A stretch of DNA of 64,000 nucleotides, from assembly GCA_963709485.1 (NCBI GenBank), contig CAVPWE010000007.1, forward strand, positions 558,001-622,000, read 5' to 3'. The notes beneath the pieces were generated by a model. The model did no database searches. It was not told the DNA's origin and was given only the letters and a program-made list of their open reading frames with translations. Numbering within the stretch: position 1 is the first letter of the stretch; each line of letters starts with the position of its first letter. Of the stretch, positions 61,133 to 64,000 are shown piece after piece. The translations under genes and the position numbers were made by a program. Origin of the DNA: JAXDBM01 sp963709485 (GTDB lineage Bacteria > Desulfobacterota > Syntrophia > Syntrophales > Fen-1087).

Positions 61133-63586
61133 ATGGAGATTCTTGAATATCTGAAATACGGGTTTGTCCAGAGGGCCCTCATCGCGGGCGTGTTCATCGC
61201 CCTGCTCTGTTCGCTCCTGGGGCTCCTGCTCGTTCTGAGGCGTCTGTCCCTGATCGGCGACGGTCTGGCCCATGTCACCTTCGGAAGCGTCGCGCTGGGC
61301 CTTTTTATCAAGGCTTCCCCCCTTTATGTTTCTCTTCCCGTCGTCATGCTGAGCGCCCTGGGCATTCTGAAACTGACGGAGAGAGCCCGGATATACGGCG
61401 ATGCGGCCATCGGGGTCGTCTCCTCCTTCGGGATTGCCGCCGGTGTGATCCTGGCCAGCATGGCCGGGGGGTTCAACGTTGACCTCTTCAGCTATCTCTT
61501 CGGCAACATCCTGGCGATCAGTCATGCGGAGTTGATGCTTTCCGTCGCCCTGTCCATCGTGGTTCTGCTGTTGATCCGGGTGTACTACCATGACATCTTT
61601 GCCATCACCTTTGATGAGGAGCTGGCGCGCGTGTCCGGGGTCGGCACGCGGAAAATCAATGCCGTCCTCGTCCTGCTGGCGGCGGTCACCGTTGTGCTGT
61701 CCATGAATGTGGCCGGCATCCTCTTGATTTCAGCCCTGATGATCCTCCCGGGGGTCACGGCCCTGCAACTGGCACGAGGATTCAGGCAGACCATGGTCCT
61801 TGCCGGTCTTGCCGGGGTAGCTTCGGTCGTGACGGGCATTTTTGCCTCGCTCGCCATGAACCTGCCGACCGGCGCCACGATCGTCATGGTCAACCTGCTG
61901 TTTTTTGCGGCAGCCTTTGCCTGGAAAAATTTCAGGGGGATGAAAAGGGTCGGGAGCGGTGTTCTGATGATCCTGTTGCCGGTCCTGCTCTGCGGGGCCT
62001 GTACGGACCAGGGAGACCGCACCGGCGGCCGGGCCGGCGCGCGCGGCGCGGACAGCGGTCCCGCGTATGGCGATATTCTGGTGGAAGGCTCCATCGGGGA
62101 CGCCAGCAACCTGATCCCCATCCTGGCATCCGACAATGCATCCCATGAGATTGCCGGCATGGTGTTCAACGGCCTGGTCAAGTATGACAAGAATATCCGG
62201 ATCGTCGGGGATCTGGCCGAGTCCTGGGAGGTTTCCGAAGACGGTCTGGTCATCACCTTCCATCTTCGCAAGGGGGTCAAATGGCATGACGGACGCCCTT
62301 TTACGGCTGACGATGTCCTTTATACCTACCGGGTGACCATCGACCCCGGAACGCCCACGCCGTATGCCGGCGATTTTCTGAAGGTGAAAAAGGCGGAGGT
62401 CCTGGATCCCCATACCTTCCGGGTGACTTATGCCAGGCCCTTCGCACCCGCACTGATGAGCTGGGGGAACGCCGTCCTTCCCAAACATCTCCTGGATGGC
62501 CGGGACATCACCCGGTCGCCCCTGCGGCGACACCCTGTCGGGACCGGCCCCTACCGCTTCAGGGAGTGGGTGACCGGGCAGAAGATCGTGCTGGCGTCGA
62601 ATCCGGATTATTTCGAGGGGCGGCCTTATCTGGACGGCTACATCATGCGGGTCATCCCCGACATGGCCACCATGTTCCTGGAATTGCGTGCCAACGGCGT
62701 GGACCGCATGGGCCTGACGCCGCTTCAGTACACCCGGCAGACGGAAAACAACCTCTTCCGGAAAAATTACAACAAATATCGTTACCTCTCGTTTTCCTAC
62801 GCGTTCCTCGGGTACAACCTCGCCAAGCCCATGTTCGCCGACAAGCGGGTCCGCCAGGCCATTGCCCACGCCGTGAACAAGGAGGAAATCATCGATGGTA
62901 TCCTGCTGGGACTGGGCAAGGAGGCCACAGGGCCCTATAAGCCCGGCGCATGGGCGCACAATCCCGGCGTGAAACGCTATCCCTACGATCCTGCGAAGGC
63001 CAGGGCGCTCCTGGAGGAGGCGGGGTGGAGAGATGCCGACGGGGACGGGACGCTCGACAAGAGCGGCGAGCCTTTTGTTTTTGAAATTATCACCAACCAG
63101 GGAAACGAGGTCCGGGCGAAATGCGCGGAGATCATCCAGAAGCGGCTGGCCGAGGTGGGTATCCGCGTAAAGATCAGAATCCTGGAGTGGGCCGCCTTTG
63201 TCAACGACTTCATCAACAAGCGGCGCTTTGACGCGACGATCCTGGCCTGGACGATTCCCATGGACCCGGACATCTACGATGTCTGGCATTCAAGCAAGAC
63301 CGGTCCGGATGAACTCAACTTCGTGTCCTACAGGAACCGTGAGGTGGACGAACTGCTGGAGAAGGGGAGGGGGACTTTCGACCAGCGGCAGCGGAAAAAA
63401 TGCTACGACCGGATCCAGGAAATCCTCGCGGAAGAACAGCCCTACCTGTTCCTATACGTTGCCGACGCCCTGCCGATCATCCATGCGCGCTTCCGCGGGA
63501 TCGAGCCGGCGCCGCTGGGCATCGGCTACAATTTCATCAAATGGTACGTTCCTCCGGGGGAGCAGAAACTGGTCCTGAAGCCCTGA
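61133..63586 (+). CDS. znuB: ZnuB permease running in frame into an oligopeptide-type binding protein
   Basis: An 817-residue open frame. Residues 1-~268 are a complete ZnuB permease (LLGLLLVLRRLSLIGDGLAHVTFGSVALGL, ~8 helices). From Met270 (base 61940) a lipoprotein signal (MKRVGSGVLMILLPVLLCGAC) starts a full family-5 solute-binding protein (LAESWEVSEDGLVITFHLRKGVKWHDGRPFTADD, VRQAIAHAVNKEEI). No stop separates them. The junction is a run of five G before ATGA: with four G the permease would end at that TGA and the second gene would start at the ATG. So it is either a real fusion or two genes merged by one base. If separate, znuB is 61133 to about 61943 and the binding protein 61940-63586. 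Confidence 0.8.
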   Translation: MEILEYLKYGFVQRALIAGVFIALLCSLLGLLLVLRRLSLIGDGLAHVTFGSVALGLFIKASPLYVSLPVVMLSALGILKLTERARIYGDAAIGVVSSFGIAAGVILASMAGGFNVDLFSYLFGNILAISHAELMLSVALSIVVLLLIRVYYHDIFAITFDEELARVSGVGTRKINAVLVLLAAVTVVLSMNVAGILLISALMILPGVTALQLARGFRQTMVLAGLAGVASVVTGIFASLAMNLPTGATIVMVNLLFFAAAFAWKNFRGMKRVGSGVLMILLPVLLCGACTDQGDRTGGRAGARGADSGPAYGDILVEGSIGDASNLIPILASDNASHEIAGMVFNGLVKYDKNIRIVGDLAESWEVSEDGLVITFHLRKGVKWHDGRPFTADDVLYTYRVTIDPGTPTPYAGDFLKVKKAEVLDPHTFRVTYARPFAPALMSWGNAVLPKHLLDGRDITRSPLRRHPVGTGPYRFREWVTGQKIVLASNPDYFEGRPYLDGYIMRVIPDMATMFLELRANGVDRMGLTPLQYTRQTENNLFRKNYNKYRYLSFSYAFLGYNLAKPMFADKRVRQAIAHAVNKEEIIDGILLGLGKEATGPYKPGAWAHNPGVKRYPYDPAKARALLEEAGWRDADGDGTLDKSGEPFVFEIITNQGNEVRAKCAEIIQKRLAEVGIRVKIRILEWAAFVNDFINKRRFDATILAWTIPMDPDIYDVWHSSKTGPDELNFVSYRNREVDELLEKGRGTFDQRQRKKCYDRIQEILAEEQPYLFLYVADALPIIHARFRGIEPAPLGIGYNFIKWYVPPGEQKLVLKP

Positions 63587-63599
63587 GGCAGGGCTTTTT
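63578..63599 (+). terminator. Intrinsic terminator of the znu/binding-protein operon
   Basis: The stem AAGCCCTG/CAGGGCTT has an AGG loop and is followed by TTT. It overlaps the stop codon of the binding-protein gene. Confidence 0.8.
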
Positions 63600-63600
63600 C

Positions 63601-64000
63601 TCAGGGTGCGGCTTTTTTGGGCCTTGCATCGGCCGGTTTTTTCGTCACCCCCGAAATTTCGACCGCATAGATGTTTTCCGCTTTGTAATAGGTTTGATCG
63701 ACATCGTAGTTGAGGTTGGGCTCCACATCGATGACGATCCTCATGCTGTTTGTCGTCCGGTCCAGCGCGGTGCGGATCTGCCTGACCAGCTTCCCATCGG
63801 CGCGTATCCGGGCCAGACCCCTCCCCGCGGACGAAACGTTGTCGACGTCGATGACGACTCTCGGATTTGCCCCGTCGATGCCGAAGATCCGGGGAGCACT
63901 GAAGCGGTTGAATTCGATCAGAACCCTTTCACGACCGCTTGCTTCCTTCTTGAAGGTGATGTTTCTTACGACCACGGTGTCCGCGTATTGATTCTTAACA
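63601..64000 (-). CDS. AMIN-domain protein, 5' end beyond window
   Basis: A partial gene; the frame stays open to the right edge, so the true start is outside. The visible ~132 residues are an AMIN domain (VVVRNITFKKEASGRERVLIEFNRF, PRVVIDVDNVSSAGRGL, MRIVIDVEPNLNYDV) and a short Lys/Pro/Ala tail. AMIN domains bind peptidoglycan and are found in amidases and in PilQ/secretin proteins. Because the domain is at the C-terminus here, what precedes it is unknown. A GTG at 63975 could be taken for a start but lies inside the domain. It is convergent with the preceding operon. Confidence 0.8.
   Translation of the reverse strand, partial: VKNQYADTVVVRNITFKKEASGRERVLIEFNRFSAPRIFGIDGANPRVVIDVDNVSSAGRGLARIRADGKLVRQIRTALDRTTNSMRIVIDVEPNLNYDVDQTYYKAENIYAVEISGVTKKPADARPKKAAP

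Noticed and set aside
1..64000. CRISPR arrays, IS elements, phage genes, rRNA or tRNA genes
   Set aside because: Looked for regular direct repeats, terminal inverted repeats with transposase motifs, integrases and conserved RNA segments; none found.

Overview
The window looks like a chromosomal segment of a high-GC, anaerobic Gram-negative bacterium. The best guess is a deltaproteobacterium (Desulfobacterota, Syntrophales-like). The reasons are a propionyl-/methylmalonyl-CoA-type carboxyltransferase, an OFA-type formate/oxalate MFS carrier, a flavin reductase-rubredoxin fusion, a triheme c-type cytochrome, many lipoproteins and what appears to be a selenoprotein. No database search was possible, so the taxonomy is inference. 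I saw no rRNA, tRNA, CRISPR array, transposase or phage gene. The window is densely coding, with only one gene-free stretch over 300 bp (51460-51788).

Layout. 1-7.4 kb: a partial secreted protein, an MBL-fold hydrolase, a LytR_C lipoprotein, copZ-copA, then a minus-strand set of a phosphoglycerate mutase with its two halves in swapped order, a macrodomain protein and a rubredoxin fusion. 7.5-15.3 kb: hypothetical-pcm-nlpD-like-radical SAM, then carD-yacL-ispD-ispF-gltX. 15.3-29.7 kb: housekeeping genes (carboxyltransferase, pgk, truA, mutL, miaA, valS, nadC, birA, coaX), an OFA carrier and mobA. 29.8-38.9 kb: an envelope island with a SpoIID-like protein, an AmpG-like permease, a MurU-AmgK fusion, KASIII, ACP, a GT2 glycosyltransferase, a HIT-like phosphorylase and an M15 peptidase. 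39-45.3 kb: an exported isoaspartyl methyltransferase, a membrane spermidine-synthase-like protein, an ABM protein, a secreted protein, a triheme cytochrome and a ChaN-like protein. 45.5-50.3 kb: a complete branched-chain amino acid ABC transporter (livKHMGF). 50.3-58.7 kb, minus strand: an OsmC protein with an in-frame TGA at its catalytic cysteine, an RHH-PilZ fusion, a DUF1460 amidase, LemA, a nucleotidyltransferase, a TPM-domain protein, a YihY-cNMP fusion, a DEAD helicase and a MaoC hydratase. 58.9-64 kb: a Fur-family regulator and znuA-znuC-znuB, with ZnuB running in frame into a family-5 solute-binding protein, then a partial AMIN-domain protein.

Main points for follow-up: (1) an apparently naturally circularly permuted cofactor-independent phosphoglycerate mutase (5838-7427); (2) a probable selenocysteine OsmC protein with a well-placed SECIS-like hairpin (50286-50747); (3) a peptidoglycan-salvage operon joined to an acyl/glycosyl transfer module (31295-38879); (4) two +1 frameshifts and one gene fusion that a single extra G would explain, at short simple tracts, which may be real mutations or sequence errors; (5) several unusual domain fusions (RHH-PilZ, YihY-cNMP-wHTH, MurU-AmgK, ZnuB-SBP5).
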